58,079 bases of DNA from an uncultured Solobacterium sp. (GCA_900552125.1 URYK01000016.1:1-58079), one strand, 5' to 3'; positions 32,763 through 45,144 are shown, counted from the first letter of the stretch. Numbers and translations: made by a program. The notes: a model not told the origin generated them from the sequence alone.

Positions 32763-33353
32763 CTACATTTTTTTTCTTCCCTCTATTGCTTTAATTAATG
32801 TCAATTCATCTGCGTAATCTAAATGTCCTCCCATTGGTAATCCATGTGCTATTCTTGTGACAGTCACAGGATATTTTTCCAATAGTTTTGATAAATATAA
32901 TGCTGTTGTTTCTCCTTCTACTGTAGGATTTGTTGCAATGATAATTTCTTCTGTTTGATAATTAATTCGATCTAATAGTGAACTTATATTTATATCTTCT
33001 GGAAGTATACCTTTTGAAGTTGATATCACACCATTTAAGACATGATATACTCCTGTATACTCTTTTGTTTTTTCCATTGCGATTACATCTTTAGGACTTT
33101 GCACAACACATATAACATTTTGATTTCTTGTATTGTCATCACATATATCACAAGTATCATCTTCAGATAGGTTTCCGCATATCTTACATCTTTTCAATCC
33201 ATCTTTTATATTTTGGAATGCTTCAATCCATGTATTCATCATTTCCTCATTCCATTCTAATGTTTGAAAAGCATAACGTTCTGCAGTTTTTAATCCTACT
33301 CCAGGCAGTCTACGATAACATTCTACTAATGCCTCAAATTTCTTTGGATACAT
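32763..33353 (-). CDS. recR: Recombination protein RecR
   Basis: RecR loads RecA at gaps with RecF and RecO. The HhH motif (PGVGLKTAERYAF), the four-cysteine zinc finger (CKICGNLSEDDTCDIC) and the Toprim domain (VVQSPKDVIAMEKT) are all present in 196 aa. It overlaps ybaB by one base, and ends the tadA-dnaX-ybaB-recR series. Confidence 0.96.
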   Translation of the reverse strand: MYPKKFEALVECYRRLPGVGLKTAERYAFQTLEWNEEMMNTWIEAFQNIKDGLKRCKICGNLSEDDTCDICDDNTRNQNVICVVQSPKDVIAMEKTKEYTGVYHVLNGVISTSKGILPEDINISSLLDRINYQTEEIIIATNPTVEGETTALYLSKLLEKYPVTVTRIAHGLPMGGHLDYADELTLIKAIEGRKKM

Positions 33354-33661
33354 TAAAATCCTCCTGGCATCTTAACTCCACCAGTTATTTTATTCATTGT
33401 TGTTTCTTTATCTTTTACTGCTTTTGCCAATGCATCATTAACTGCAGATTTTAACATTTCTTCTAAATCCTCTTTATTTTCTTTTTCTAGTAGTTCCTCG
33501 TTAATCGAAATACTTTCTACTTCCATATTTCCTTTAACTGTCACTTTTATTACTCCTCCACCCATTGTAGATTCGTATTCTTTTTGATTAAGTTCATTTT
33601 CTACCTTTGACAATTCCTTTTGCATTTTTTGTGCTTGTTTTAATAGTGCTTGCATGTTCAT
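33353..33661 (-). CDS. ybaB: YbaB/EbfC nucleoid-associated protein
   Basis: This 102-aa DNA-binding dimer forms a tweezers-like fold. Its helical N-terminus (QALLKQAQKMQKELSK) is followed by TMGGGVIKVTVKGNMEVESI and a C-terminal GGVKMPGGF. It is placed, as in most bacteria, between dnaX and recR. Confidence 0.95.
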   Translation of the reverse strand: MNMQALLKQAQKMQKELSKVENELNQKEYESTMGGGVIKVTVKGNMEVESISINEELLEKENKEDLEEMLKSAVNDALAKAVKDKETTMNKITGGVKMPGGF

Positions 33662-33664
33662 AAG

Positions 33665-35428
33665 CTATTCCTCCATTACAATAATATTTTCTTTACCAAA
33701 TAAATCCAATACGATTTCTTCTTGTGTTTTATCTTTTTCTTCTATTTTATTGTTTTCTATAGTTTCTATTTGTATTGGATCTGGTAATGTACCAGCTAAC
33801 ATTCTTTCTTTAAACTCTTGAATCACAATATTTTGTTGTTCTTTTGATATTGCAAATATTTTTTTGTTTTTTTGCATTAGTTCAAAAATAAAGTCATGAA
33901 ATTCATTTTTAATATCTAATTCATTTATTTCATTAGCAAGAGCCTGATTATCTACACTAACTACAATGTAGTTTTTTCCGCTTCCTACTATTGAACATTT
34001 TTTTAATAAGCTAGCATATTTTGCTAGTTTAAAATCCATCATTAATTCTGATATTTTTTTAAACGAAGCCATATCTGAACTTTTTTCTGGTTTATTTGCG
34101 CCAGCTAATAAACCTAATATAAATTCATTATCTAATGCTTTTACTTTCTTTTCTAATAACTCATTATTAACTTCATAATTTGCTTTATCATTTACAGTCT
34201 GAGATTCATCATATTTAAATTCATATGAGTTATCTGATATATCTAGTTCTGTTTGTTGTTCAAATGTTTCACGTGAAACATTATTCTTTTCTATAGATGC
34301 AATTTTACTAGAAACCTCAACAATATTAGTATGTACTGTATTGTTTACACTATTAGAGGTATCTAATAGTTGTAACATACAAACCTCAAAATATGAATTG
34401 ATATTTGCAGCAGTTCTGTATTTATCATAAGTTTCCATCAAGACATGAATCATTTGAAAACGCTCTTGCGTTGTTCGATTTTCAATAAATACTTTAACAT
34501 TTTCATCAGATAAGCTATGTAATAAACTAGAATCTTTTGTATAGTCATAGATTATACTTTCCTTTAATATTTCAATTAAATCAAATGTTAATCTTTTTAT
34601 ATCTATACCCTTTTCACACAATTGATTAACTTTTTCAAGAAGCAATTTTGCATTTTTATTGAATATATAATCAAATAAAGTAAGTTTTTCTTGAATAGTT
34701 GTAATTCCATATATCTCATTAATATGTTTAATTTTAATATTATTTTGAGCATAAGCAATACATTGATCTAAAATAGATAATGCATCACGTAAGCCACCAT
34801 CTGAAAGTTGAGCAATTGTTTCAATAACTTCTTCATCACAATTAATATTTTCTTTATCTAAAATAAATTTAATTCTTTCAACAATTTCTTCCTTTGAAAC
34901 TTTTGTAAAATCAAAACGCTGACATCTTGATATAATTGTTGGTAAAACCTTATGAGGTTCTGTAGTAGCTAGAATGAAGATTACATGTTCTGGTGGTTCC
35001 TCTATTGTTTTAAGTAAAGCATTGAAAGCACCAGTGGACATCATATGTACCTCATCAATAATATAAATTTTATATTTACCCTTAATTGGTGCATATTTAA
35101 CTTTTTCAATAAGATTTCTAACCTCTTCGACACCATTATTACTAGCCGCATCAATTTCAATTATGTCTGGATGGTTACCCTCTTGAACAGCTTTACAGTT
35201 ATCACATTTAGTACATGGTCTATTATCTTTAGATTCACAATTTATTGTCTTTGCAAAAATTTTAGCTATTGATGTTTTCCCTGTTCCTCTAGGTCCGCAA
35301 AATAAATATGCATGAGCAATTTTATTTTGTTCAATTGCATGTTTAAGTGTTTGTACTATATGACTTTGACCGGCAACTTCTTCAAAACTATTAGGTCTAT
35401 ATGTACGATATAATGCTTTATAAGCCAT
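33665..35428 (-). CDS. dnaX: DNA polymerase III subunits gamma/tau
   Basis: This 587-aa clamp-loader ATPase has Walker A GPRGTGKTS (about 45), a zinc module CTKCDNCKAVQEGNHP, DEVHMMS, and the SRC sensor (TTIISRCQRFDF). The C-terminal tau region begins near 360. The linker codes NVSRETF, and the DNA for it is a perfect 16-bp parS site (34265-34280), so ParB is expected to bind inside this gene. Confidence 0.96.
   Translation of the reverse strand: MAYKALYRTYRPNSFEEVAGQSHIVQTLKHAIEQNKIAHAYLFCGPRGTGKTSIAKIFAKTINCESKDNRPCTKCDNCKAVQEGNHPDIIEIDAASNNGVEEVRNLIEKVKYAPIKGKYKIYIIDEVHMMSTGAFNALLKTIEEPPEHVIFILATTEPHKVLPTIISRCQRFDFTKVSKEEIVERIKFILDKENINCDEEVIETIAQLSDGGLRDALSILDQCIAYAQNNIKIKHINEIYGITTIQEKLTLFDYIFNKNAKLLLEKVNQLCEKGIDIKRLTFDLIEILKESIIYDYTKDSSLLHSLSDENVKVFIENRTTQERFQMIHVLMETYDKYRTAANINSYFEVCMLQLLDTSNSVNNTVHTNIVEVSSKIASIEKNNVSRETFEQQTELDISDNSYEFKYDESQTVNDKANYEVNNELLEKKVKALDNEFILGLLAGANKPEKSSDMASFKKISELMMDFKLAKYASLLKKCSIVGSGKNYIVVSVDNQALANEINELDIKNEFHDFIFELMQKNKKIFAISKEQQNIVIQEFKERMLAGTLPDPIQIETIENNKIEEKDKTQEEIVLDLFGKENIIVMEE
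34265..34280. promoter_or_regulatory. parS site within dnaX
   Basis: The sequence TGTTTCACGTGAAACA is a perfect palindrome matching the chromosomal ParB (Spo0J) consensus. It lies in the flexible linker of DnaX, where the encoded NVSRET tolerates the constraint. Confidence 0.92.
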
Positions 35429-35509
35429 ACTTCACCTACTTTCTCTAACATAAATTATACCATGTAGACAATCAATTTCATATAAAAAAAGTAAATACTT
35501 TTATATATT

Positions 35510-35980
35510 CTAGCATTTACTTTTAGATTTATTTTTCCTTTTTTCTTTAAAAAAATCTTTTAATATCTGAGAACATTCTGTTTCTAAGATTCCACTTATA
35601 ACATTAGGATAATGATTAAAACCTTTTTGTTCGTACATATGAAGTGTACTATCTATACTTCCACCTTTTGGATCTTTAGCTCCATAGATAACATTCTTAA
35701 TTCTAGATTGTAGTATAGCACCAGCACACATGCAACAAGGTTCTAAAGTTACATACAAATCACAATCTTCTAATCTCCAACTTCCGATTTTTTTACAAGC
35801 TTTTTGTATTGCAATTATTTCTGCATGATTTATAGATTGTTGTTTAGTTTCTCTTAAATTATGTCCACGTGCAATTATTTTACTATTATAGACAATTACG
35901 CAGCCAATTGGTACTTCATCCTTATTTTTAGCTTTTAAAGCTTCCTTTAAAGCTTCTTTCATAAATTTTTCTTCATTCAT
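35510..35980 (-). CDS. tadA: tRNA-specific adenosine deaminase
   Basis: TadA deaminates A34 of tRNA-Arg(ACG) to inosine. HAE (NHAEIIAIQ) and PCCMCAG supply the zinc ligands and catalytic glutamate. It is 156 aa, a normal length. It lies just downstream of the SRP RNA and 81 bases before dnaX. Confidence 0.94.
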   Translation of the reverse strand: MNEEKFMKEALKEALKAKNKDEVPIGCVIVYNSKIIARGHNLRETKQQSINHAEIIAIQKACKKIGSWRLEDCDLYVTLEPCCMCAGAILQSRIKNVIYGAKDPKGGSIDSTLHMYEQKGFNHYPNVISGILETECSQILKDFFKEKRKNKSKSKC

Positions 35981-35999
35981 AGTTTACCTCAGATATAAA

Positions 36000-36085
36000 A
36001 AAGAGCTACCACACATGATAGAGCTCCCTTAAGGCTGCTTTGTTCCCAATCTGACCTGATTCAGAAGGTACCATTGTAGTAGCTT
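36000..36085 (-). ncRNA. ffs: Signal recognition particle RNA, small bacterial type
   Basis: Read on the minus strand, the sequence AATCAGGTCAGATTGGGAACAAAGCAGCC contains the conserved Ffh-binding symmetric and asymmetric loops (GGTCAG ... AAGCAGCC). The ends pair (AGCTACTACAATG with CATGTGTGGTAGCT) and are followed by TTTTTT. It is about 85 nt without an Alu domain. It sits upstream of tadA; in B. subtilis the SRP RNA lies between tadA and dnaX. Confidence 0.92.
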
Positions 36086-36089
36086 TTTA

Positions 36090-36117
36090 ATTATAACATA
36101 ATCCTATAGAATTTCAA
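36090..36117 (-). promoter_or_regulatory. Promoter of the SRP RNA
   Basis: TTGAAA (36112-36117) and TATAAT (36090-36095) with a 16-bp spacer, minus strand; the start is expected near 36083. Confidence 0.85.
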
Positions 36118-36146
36118 TATATATTTTAATAAACGTTAAAATATAT

Positions 36147-36162
36147 TGTTTCACGTGGAACA
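36147..36162. promoter_or_regulatory. parS site upstream of the SRP RNA
   Basis: The 16-mer TGTTTCACGTGGAACA is the exact reverse complement of the B. subtilis parS sequence TGTTCCACGTGAAACA. It lies in a gene-free stretch 11 kb from oriC. Confidence 0.92.
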
Positions 36163-36333
36163 AATCTGAAAAAAATAGCACAAATAATTTGCAATGAGAT
36201 GAATAGTCATCCATCATAAAGAAATTCATTGTAAATTACAGACATATATTTATAACCTTAAAATATCAAATTATCCCTTAAATAAAGGATAATTTAAGCA
36301 TTTTAAGAAGAAAAATATAGAGGATTAAAAAAG

Positions 36334-36368
36334 AAAAAAATGGACTTTATTTAGTAAAAATCCATTTT
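36334..36368 (-). terminator. Terminator of serS
   Basis: On the minus strand AAAATGGA and TCCATTTT pair across an A+T-rich loop, followed by a T-run. Confidence 0.65.
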
Positions 36369-36379
36369 ATATTATATTT

Positions 36380-37672
36380 TTATTTCTTTGGCATCAAGAC
36401 TTTAGTTCCACCCATATAAGGCTGTAAAACTTCTGGAATATTAACACTTCCATCTTTATTCAAATTATTTTCTAAGAAGGCAATTAACATGCGTGGAGGA
36501 GCTACAACAGTATTATTTAAGGTATGAGCAAAGTATTTACCTTTTTCTCCTTTTACACGAATTCCTAAACGACGAGCCTGAGCATCGGTTAAGTTAGAAC
36601 AGCTTCCAACTTCAAAATATTTTTTCTGACGAGGACTCCAAGCTTCAACATCAACAGACTTATTTTTTAGATCAGCTAAATCTCCAGAACAACATTCTAA
36701 AGTACGAACAGGAATATCTAAGCTTCTAAATAAATCTACTGTGTTCATATAAAGTTTAACAAACCATTCTTCACTTTCTTCTGGTTTACATACAACGATC
36801 ATTTCTTGTTTTTCAAATTGATGAATTCGATAAACTCCTCGTTCTTCAATACCATGAGCTCCTTTTTCTTTGCGGAAGCAAGGTGAATAACTTGTATAAG
36901 TATAAGGAAGTTTTTTCTCATCTAAGATAGTATCGATGAATTTTCCAATCATAGAATGTTCACTAGTACCAATTAAATATAAATCTTCACCTTCAATTTT
37001 ATACATCATACCTTCCATTTCGGCAAAGCTCATAACTCCAGTAACTACATTACTACGAATCATGAATGGTGGAACTACATAAGTAAATCCTCTATTAATC
37101 ATGAAATCACGAGCATAAGAAATAACAGCTGAATGTAATCTAGCAATATCTCCCATTAGATAGTAAAAACCATTACCAGCAACTTTTCTAGCACTATCTA
37201 AATCAATTCCTTCAAAACTTTCCATAATATCTGTATGATAAGGAATTTCAAAATCAGGAATAACTGGTTCTCCATATTTCTGTAATTCTACATTTTCAGA
37301 ATCATCTTTTCCGATAGGTACAGTTGGATGAATAATATTAGGAATTTTCATCATAATTTCCTTAATTTCAGCAGCTAATTCAGCTTCTTTAGCTTCAGTT
37401 TCTTTCATTTCATCAGCCATGGCTTGAACTTTAGCTTTAATCTCATTGGCTTCATCTCTTAATCCTTTTGACATAAGAGCTCCAATTTCTTTACTCATAG
37501 AATTTCTTTTACTACGAAGATCATCACCTTTTTGTTTTAAAGAACGATTTAATTTATCTAGTTCAATAACTTTATCAACTAAATCAATTTTGTGTTCCTG
37601 AAATTTTTTTCTCATGTTTTCTTTTACAATTTCAGGATTTTCTCGCAAAAATTTCATATCTAACATGTACAT
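36380..37672 (-). CDS. serS: Seryl-tRNA synthetase
   Basis: This 430-aa class II synthetase has an N-terminal coiled-coil tRNA arm (about 25-110), then motif 2 (SPCFRKEKGAHGIEERGVYRIHQFEK) and motif 3 (NNTVVAPPRMLIAFLEN). It is preceded by a T-box leader and should be induced by uncharged tRNA-Ser. Confidence 0.96.
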   Translation of the reverse strand: MYMLDMKFLRENPEIVKENMRKKFQEHKIDLVDKVIELDKLNRSLKQKGDDLRSKRNSMSKEIGALMSKGLRDEANEIKAKVQAMADEMKETEAKEAELAAEIKEIMMKIPNIIHPTVPIGKDDSENVELQKYGEPVIPDFEIPYHTDIMESFEGIDLDSARKVAGNGFYYLMGDIARLHSAVISYARDFMINRGFTYVVPPFMIRSNVVTGVMSFAEMEGMMYKIEGEDLYLIGTSEHSMIGKFIDTILDEKKLPYTYTSYSPCFRKEKGAHGIEERGVYRIHQFEKQEMIVVCKPEESEEWFVKLYMNTVDLFRSLDIPVRTLECCSGDLADLKNKSVDVEAWSPRQKKYFEVGSCSNLTDAQARRLGIRVKGEKGKYFAHTLNNTVVAPPRMLIAFLENNLNKDGSVNIPEVLQPYMGGTKVLMPKK

Positions 37673-37680
37673 TTCCTCCT

Positions 37681-37910
37681 AAAAAATAAAAAAGAGGTAT
37701 TGTCCATAAAGGGACGATACCTCGTGTTGCCACCCTTCTTGATATATATACATATATCCACTCAAAGCGATAACGGAACTACCGAAATCAGTTACTATAT
37801 TTCCCTGATTCACTCAAAGGCGGATTTCATAAATAGCTATTATAACTCACACCAACCGTTATATCTCTGAAAGTAGCTTTATTTATTACTTGACCTTTTC
37901 AACGATTTAT
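37681..37910 (-). promoter_or_regulatory. T-box leader of serS
   Basis: The minus strand shows the T-box AAGGGTGGCAACACG (about 37723-37737), then a terminator stem AGGTATCGTCCC/GGACAATACCT and a T-run ending near 37684. Upstream stem I carries GGTTGGTGTGAG and GAAATCCGCCTTTGAG; the triplet TCC (37822-37824) is the likely serine specifier. Uncharged tRNA-Ser pairing would stabilise the antiterminator. Confidence 0.9.
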
Positions 37911-37920
37911 TAAATTTATA

Positions 37921-40440
37921 TCATTCTTCTGCAGAATTGTCAATTGACTCTGTAGAAGAATTTTCAATATTTGTTTCAGAAGAAGATTCTATGGCTTCTT
38001 CCTCAATTTCTTTTTCAACAATAGCTACTTTTGCGACTGATTCATCGCTTGCTACATTGATTAATTTAACACCTTGTGTATTACGGCTATAAATACCAAT
38101 ATCACCAACAGATATTCTGATAATAATACCAGTATTAGTAACAATCATTGCATCTTCATCACCATTAACAGCGCGAACTGATACCAATTCTCCTGTTTTG
38201 TTAGTAATGTTAATAGTTTTAACACCTTTTGCACCACGTGTTGTTAAACGATACTCATCTATTGCTGTTCGTTTCCCATATCCATGCTCACTAACAGCTA
38301 ATAAATGCGTTCCTTCTTTAGATGTTGCAGCGCCAACTACAATTGATCCATCAACATTAAATCCTTTAACACCGCTTGCTGTACGTCCCATAGGACGAAT
38401 ATCATTTTCATGGAATCTCACTGCCTTACCATTTGATCCAGCAATAATAATTTCATCATCACCAGTAGTTTCTTTAACGCCAACTAATTCATCAAATTCA
38501 CGCAATGTAATTGCAATTTTACCGTTTTGACGAATGGAATCAAATTCACTCATAGCCGTACGTTTAACTAAACCATTTTTAGTTACAAATAATAAATATG
38601 CTGAATCACTATCTGTTCTTACTGGAACAAGAGCACGTACTTTTTCATCTTTATCAAGATTCAATAAGTTAACAACAGGAATTCCTTTAGCAGTTCTACC
38701 AGCATTAGGTACTTTATAGCCTTTTATACGATAAACCTTTCCTAGATTTGTAAATAGCATTAGATAATCATGAGTAGACATCGTAATCAGTAATTCTACA
38801 ATATCATCTTCATTAACTGTCATACCTTTTACACCACGTCCGCCACGATTTTGTGTACGATATGTATCAGTAGGCATACGTTTGATATATCCATTTGTAG
38901 TCATTGTAATTACAACATCTTCTACAGGAATTAAATCTTCATCTTGCATATCATAATCAGCATCACTGATTTCCGTACGTCTTTCATCACCAAATTTATT
39001 CTTAACTTCAGTTAATTCTTCTCGAATAATAGAAAGTACACGATCATGATTAGCTAAGATATCACGTAAGTCTTCAATTGTTGCTAATAATTCCTGATAT
39101 TCAGTTTCAATCTTATCGCGTTCTAATCCTGTTAATCTACGTAAACGCATTTCTAGAATTGCATTAGCTTGAATTTCAGTTAATTTAAACTGCTCCATTA
39201 GTGAAGTTCTAGCTATAGCATCAGTACTGCTAGAACGAATTAAATGAATAATTTCATCAATATGATCTAAAGCAATACGTAATCCTTCTAATATATGAGC
39301 ACGATCTTCTGCTTTCTTCAAATCAAATTTAGTACGACGTACAGTAACATCAATCTGATGATTAATATAATGCTGTAAAGCTTCGCGAATTCCCATTTGT
39401 TTAGGAGCTCTATCAACTAATGCAAGCATATTTACACCAAAAGAAGTCTGTAATTGCGTCATTCTATATAACTGATTTAAAATAACTTCTGGCTGAGAAT
39501 CTTTACGTAATTCAATAACAATACGTATACCTTCACGATTAGATTCATCATTTAGATACGTAATTCCTTCAATCTGTTTTTCTCTAACTAAATCAGCAAT
39601 TTTTGTAATTAAATTAGCCTTATTGACCTGATATGGAACTTCAGTAACAACAATTCTTGTTTTACCATTATCCATTTCTTCTATATGATGTTTACTTCGA
39701 ACAATGATAGAACCTCGACCTGTTTCATATGCCTGGCGAATTCCAGCTCTACCTAGAATAATACCACCTGTAGGAAAATCAGGCCCTTTTATATAATTAT
39801 CCATTAATTCAATAACAGATATATCAGGATTATCCATTATCGCAAAAATTGCATCAATGGTTTCTGTTAAGTTATGTGGAGGAATATTCGTTGCCATACC
39901 AACCGCAATACCTACAGCACCATTTACAATTAAATTTGGAAAACGAGCTGGAAGAACAGATGGTTCTGTTTCTTCATTATCATAGTTAGGAATAAAATCT
40001 ACTGTATTCTTATTTATATCCTTAATCATTTCCATAGCTATTTTTGACATACGAGCTTCCGTATATCGCATCGCAGCAGCTCCATCACCATCCATAGATC
40101 CAAAGTTACCATGACCTTGAACTAACATATAACGATAGCTAAAATCCTGTGCCATACGTACCATTGCGTCATATACAGCAGTATCACCATGAGGGTGATA
40201 TTTACCAATAACTTCACCGACAATACGAGCTGATTTTTTGAAAGGTTTACTCGCAACAATTCCTAACTCATTCATCGCATGAAGAATACGACGATGAACC
40301 GGCTTTAATCCATCACGTACATCTGGTAATGCACGATCAACGATAACGGACATAGAATAATCCAAAAAGGAGGTTCTCATTTCTTCAGAGATATTTACCT
40401 GAATAAGTTTATCTTTATTTAAATCCATAGTAATATTCAC
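37921..40440 (-). CDS. gyrA: DNA gyrase subunit A
   Basis: The breakage-reunion subunit has the catalytic Tyr in [12 protein letters not shown], and the GyrA box RGGRGVKGM (about 535) starting the C-terminal beta-pinwheel. At 839 aa it is the usual size, with an acidic serine-rich tail. The quinolone-determining region reads [14 protein letters not shown], with Asp and Thr in place of the first Gly-Asp-Ser pattern of E. coli. It is 6 bases from gyrB. Confidence 0.97.
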   Translation of the reverse strand: MNITMDLNKDKLIQVNISEEMRTSFLDYSMSVIVDRALPDVRDGLKPVHRRILHAMNELGIVASKPFKKSARIVGEVIGKYHPHGDTAVYDAMVRMAQDFSYRYMLVQGHGNFGSMDGDGAAAMRYTEARMSKIAMEMIKDINKNTVDFIPNYDNEETEPSVLPARFPNLIVNGAVGIAVGMATNIPPHNLTETIDAIFAIMDNPDISVIELMDNYIKGPDFPTGGIILGRAGIRQAYETGRGSIIVRSKHHIEEMDNGKTRIVVTEVPYQVNKANLITKIADLVREKQIEGITYLNDESNREGIRIVIELRKDSQPEVILNQLYRMTQLQTSFGVNMLALVDRAPKQMGIREALQHYINHQIDVTVRRTKFDLKKAEDRAHILEGLRIALDHIDEIIHLIRSSSTDAIARTSLMEQFKLTEIQANAILEMRLRRLTGLERDKIETEYQELLATIEDLRDILANHDRVLSIIREELTEVKNKFGDERRTEISDADYDMQDEDLIPVEDVVITMTTNGYIKRMPTDTYRTQNRGGRGVKGMTVNEDDIVELLITMSTHDYLMLFTNLGKVYRIKGYKVPNAGRTAKGIPVVNLLNLDKDEKVRALVPVRTDSDSAYLLFVTKNGLVKRTAMSEFDSIRQNGKIAITLREFDELVGVKETTGDDEIIIAGSNGKAVRFHENDIRPMGRTASGVKGFNVDGSIVVGAATSKEGTHLLAVSEHGYGKRTAIDEYRLTTRGAKGVKTINITNKTGELVSVRAVNGDEDAMIVTNTGIIIRISVGDIGIYSRNTQGVKLINVASDESVAKVAIVEKEIEEEAIESSSETNIENSSTESIDNSAEE

Positions 40441-40446
40441 CTCCTA

Positions 40447-42396
<1,950 letters not shown>

Positions 42397-42404
42397 TCAT
42401 CCTC

Positions 42405-43505
42405 CTAACATCGCTCGATTTTTCCATCAGTTACATTCCATAATGTAACACTGCGATCATATTTCATATTTTTAATTTCTGTTATATCTGTAGTAGATAT
42501 AAATATTTGAACTTCTTTGGGTAAAGAATTCAATAATTCTCTTCTTCTAAAACTATCTAATTCTGAAAAAACATCATCTAATAAAAGTACAGGATATTCA
42601 TGAGTAATTTCATGTATCATATGTATCATTCCTATTTTTAAGGCTAATAATACACTTCGTTTTTGTCCTTGAGAGGCAAAGCTAGATAAATCTTTATCAT
42701 TCATTTCAAAAATAAAATCCTCTTTATGTATGCCTGTTGTAGTTTGTCTGAGTAATATATCTCTTTCTTTCGTTTTATTAAACCTTTTTACTAATTCTTC
42801 TTTCAAAAGATTTTCATCTTCATGAAAAGGAACACAGCTTAAATAACGAATAGATATATCAGTATGATCATTAGACAGCTTTTGATAAAATGAACGACAT
42901 TTTTTCAATAATTCCTGAAGAAAATAATATCTTTGTTTAATAATGATAAGAGAAACATCAATTAATTGAGATGTTAATACATCTAAGTAAGAAGTATCTA
43001 TTTTATCTTGTTTTAAATAAGCATTTCGCTCTTTTAAAAGCCTTGTAGCAACATAAAGAGTAGATACATACTTTTTACTTATCTTACTTAATTCCATGTC
43101 TACAAAGCGCCTTTTGACACGTGGAGAGGCTTGAAAAAGATTCATATCATCTGGACAAAATATAACAGAATTAAATTCACCAATAAAGTCACTTACACGA
43201 TGAATAGGATTTTGATAAAGAAAGAGATTCTTTCCCTTTTCATTTACTGCAATACGAATTTCTTCTTTTTTATGTTCTTTTTGTACAATAGCTTTAATAA
43301 AAAAAGCATCTTCACCCTCTTTTATTAAATCCTTATCATCATTAGTACGATGAGATCTAGTGGTAGACAGATATAGTACAGATTCTAATAGATTTGTTTT
43401 ACCTTGTGCATTTTTTCCTATCAGTATATGAATTCCTTCAGAAAATTGAATATGAACATCTGCATAATTGCGAAAATTATGCAGACGTAGCGTTTCTAAT
43501 CTCAT
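42405..43505 (-). CDS. recF: DNA replication and repair protein RecF
   Basis: This 366-aa SMC-like ATPase has Walker A GKNAQGKTNLLES (about 31), signature FASQGQKRSVLLALK and Walker B PVLLLDDVFSELD. It overlaps yaaA by 4 bases and precedes gyrB by 11. Confidence 0.96.
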   Translation of the reverse strand: MRLETLRLHNFRNYADVHIQFSEGIHILIGKNAQGKTNLLESVLYLSTTRSHRTNDDKDLIKEGEDAFFIKAIVQKEHKKEEIRIAVNEKGKNLFLYQNPIHRVSDFIGEFNSVIFCPDDMNLFQASPRVKRRFVDMELSKISKKYVSTLYVATRLLKERNAYLKQDKIDTSYLDVLTSQLIDVSLIIIKQRYYFLQELLKKCRSFYQKLSNDHTDISIRYLSCVPFHEDENLLKEELVKRFNKTKERDILLRQTTTGIHKEDFIFEMNDKDLSSFASQGQKRSVLLALKIGMIHMIHEITHEYPVLLLDDVFSELDSFRRRELLNSLPKEVQIFISTTDITEIKNMKYDRSVTLWNVTDGKIERC

Positions 43506-43708
43506 ACGATAGTAAATGATTTACCCTCAATGACAATTTTATCTTGTACATAAAGTTTTCTTCCTCTGCGATCTTCTCTTTCACCATTTACATAAATTTC
43601 TAATGATTTGACCGCAAATTTAGCTTCTCCTCCAGTTTGAATAAAATCAGTCACTTTGAGTAATTGTCCTAAAGTAATATACTCTGTGCTTATCTTAATA
43701 TCCATCAT
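43502..43708 (-). CDS. yaaA: S4-domain RNA-binding protein YaaA
   Basis: This 68-aa protein is a single S4 domain (LGQLLKVTDFIQTGGEAKFAV, VNGEREDRRGRKLY). It has a conserved place between dnaN and recF in Firmicutes; a ribosome-related role has been proposed. Confidence 0.9.
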   Translation of the reverse strand: MMDIKISTEYITLGQLLKVTDFIQTGGEAKFAVKSLEIYVNGEREDRRGRKLYVQDKIVIEGKSFTIV

Positions 43709-43860
43709 AAAACCTCTTTCACATTCTTATATATTATATCATATTTTAAGGCTTTTTTGTTATATTTTCCGATTGTTTTGTTAACTTTTCACAACAAAAT
43801 CCTTTGTAAAAATTAATTATGTATATTACATTAGTACTTACTAAGTATAAGCATTACTAT

Positions 43861-43890
43861 AAAAAAAGCAGTATGAATAAATCACACTGC
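43861..43890 (-). terminator. Terminator after dnaN
   Basis: On the minus strand GCAGTGTGA-TTTAT-TCATACTGC, with one G-U pair, is followed by seven T. It separates dnaA-dnaN from yaaA-recF-gyrBA. Confidence 0.8.
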
Positions 43891-43900
43891 ATATAATTAT

Positions 43901-45019
43901 TTAAGCATATGTTCTTACTGGTAAAACTAACTGAAGAACACTGTCATCATCTACGGATTTAATTATAAATGGTTTCATATCTCCACATAAACTGAATGTA
44001 ACAAGACTTCCACCCAAAGCTTTGATAGCATCAAATACATAGCGGCCATTACAATTTATTTCTAATGAATTACCAGAGTAGCTTGCACTACTCAATACCT
44101 CGGTAGAAGAACCAACCTCAGCTGATTTACTAGATAATACACATTCTTGTTCGCTTAATGTAAATTTAATAATAGAAACACCATCACTCTTTATAAAGCT
44201 AGTACGGTCAATAGCATTTAATAAATCTTTTGAGTCGATAGTTAATTCATAGTTAAATTCAATAGGTATCAAGCGATCTGTTTCAGGATAAACTCCATCT
44301 AACAAACGAGATTGTAAAATAGTGTCTTTAATAATAAATTGAACTTTTTTATTGTTAACAGCAATTTCTACCTCTGATTCTCCTTCTAAAATTTTTACTA
44401 CTTCACTTAAGGATTTTCCAGGAATAGTAATGTTAAAGTTTAAAGGTTTAGAAATCTCTATAGATTTTTTTGCTAAGCGATAAGAGTCAGTGGCTACACA
44501 GTGCAAAGTATTTCCTTCACAATGGAAATTTACTCCAGTTAATACTGGACGAACCTCTTTATCACTAGTCGCAAAGCTAGTCTGAAGAATTACTTTCTTT
44601 AATGATTCTTCACTAATGTTAAAGAATTCATTAGGTTTAGAGAAATCAATAACAGGATATTCTGTAGCTCTCATTCCATTAATTCTAAATTCTGCAGAGT
44701 TACCGCTAATTTTTACTAAAGAACCATCTAACATCTCAAATTCAATTTCATCAGCATCTATTTTACGTACTATTTCTAAAATATATTTTGCTTCAATAAC
44801 TGTAGATCCCATATCATTGATTATTAAAGTATAATCATCAGAAACATTTAATTTAGTTTGAATAGAAACATCGGAATCACTTCCTGTTAATATTATACAG
44901 TTATCTGTTACATCAATCTTAATTCCAGAAAAAGCTGGAATTGGTGAGAAAGAAGAAATTGCTCTAGAAACAACAGATAATGCATTGTAAAATTCTTTTT
45001 TTGAAACTTTAAAGTACAT
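43901..45019 (-). CDS. dnaN: DNA polymerase III sliding clamp
   Basis: This 372-aa protein has the three repeated clamp domains; the C-terminus ends VLPVRTYA, a form of the conserved ILPVRT(Y) tail. GGGAG precedes the ATG. It lies 150 bases after dnaA, across a spacer with DnaA boxes. Confidence 0.96.
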   Translation of the reverse strand: MYFKVSKKEFYNALSVVSRAISSFSPIPAFSGIKIDVTDNCIILTGSDSDVSIQTKLNVSDDYTLIINDMGSTVIEAKYILEIVRKIDADEIEFEMLDGSLVKISGNSAEFRINGMRATEYPVIDFSKPNEFFNISEESLKKVILQTSFATSDKEVRPVLTGVNFHCEGNTLHCVATDSYRLAKKSIEISKPLNFNITIPGKSLSEVVKILEGESEVEIAVNNKKVQFIIKDTILQSRLLDGVYPETDRLIPIEFNYELTIDSKDLLNAIDRTSFIKSDGVSIIKFTLSEQECVLSSKSAEVGSSTEVLSSASYSGNSLEINCNGRYVFDAIKALGGSLVTFSLCGDMKPFIIKSVDDDSVLQLVLPVRTYA

Positions 45020-45072
45020 GGGTGATACTCCCTTCTTTTTATTTATTTTTTTATATATAACAATAATAAGTA

Positions 45073-45144
45073 TGTGGAAAGTGTGGAAAAGTTAAAAAAA
45101 CACTTTGAACATAGGATTATTTTAACAAATTTTAATGTGGATGA
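45073..45144. other. DnaA-box cluster between dnaA and dnaN (second origin lobe)
   Basis: TGTGGAAAG (45073-45081), TGTGGAAAA (45082-45090) and TGTGGATGA (45136-45144) occur in a 150-bp A+T-rich spacer. Bipartite origins with boxes on both sides of dnaA are typical of Firmicutes, and unwinding often occurs here. Confidence 0.7.

Noticed and set aside
35861..35880. Further parS candidates with a CACGTG core (also near 17087, 38235 and 43107)
   Set aside because: Only the CACGTG core is shared; the outer TGTT/AACA bases do not match.
38198..38719. Two plus-strand frames opposite gyrA
   Set aside because: Antisense shadows of gyrA; low-complexity translations with no start context.
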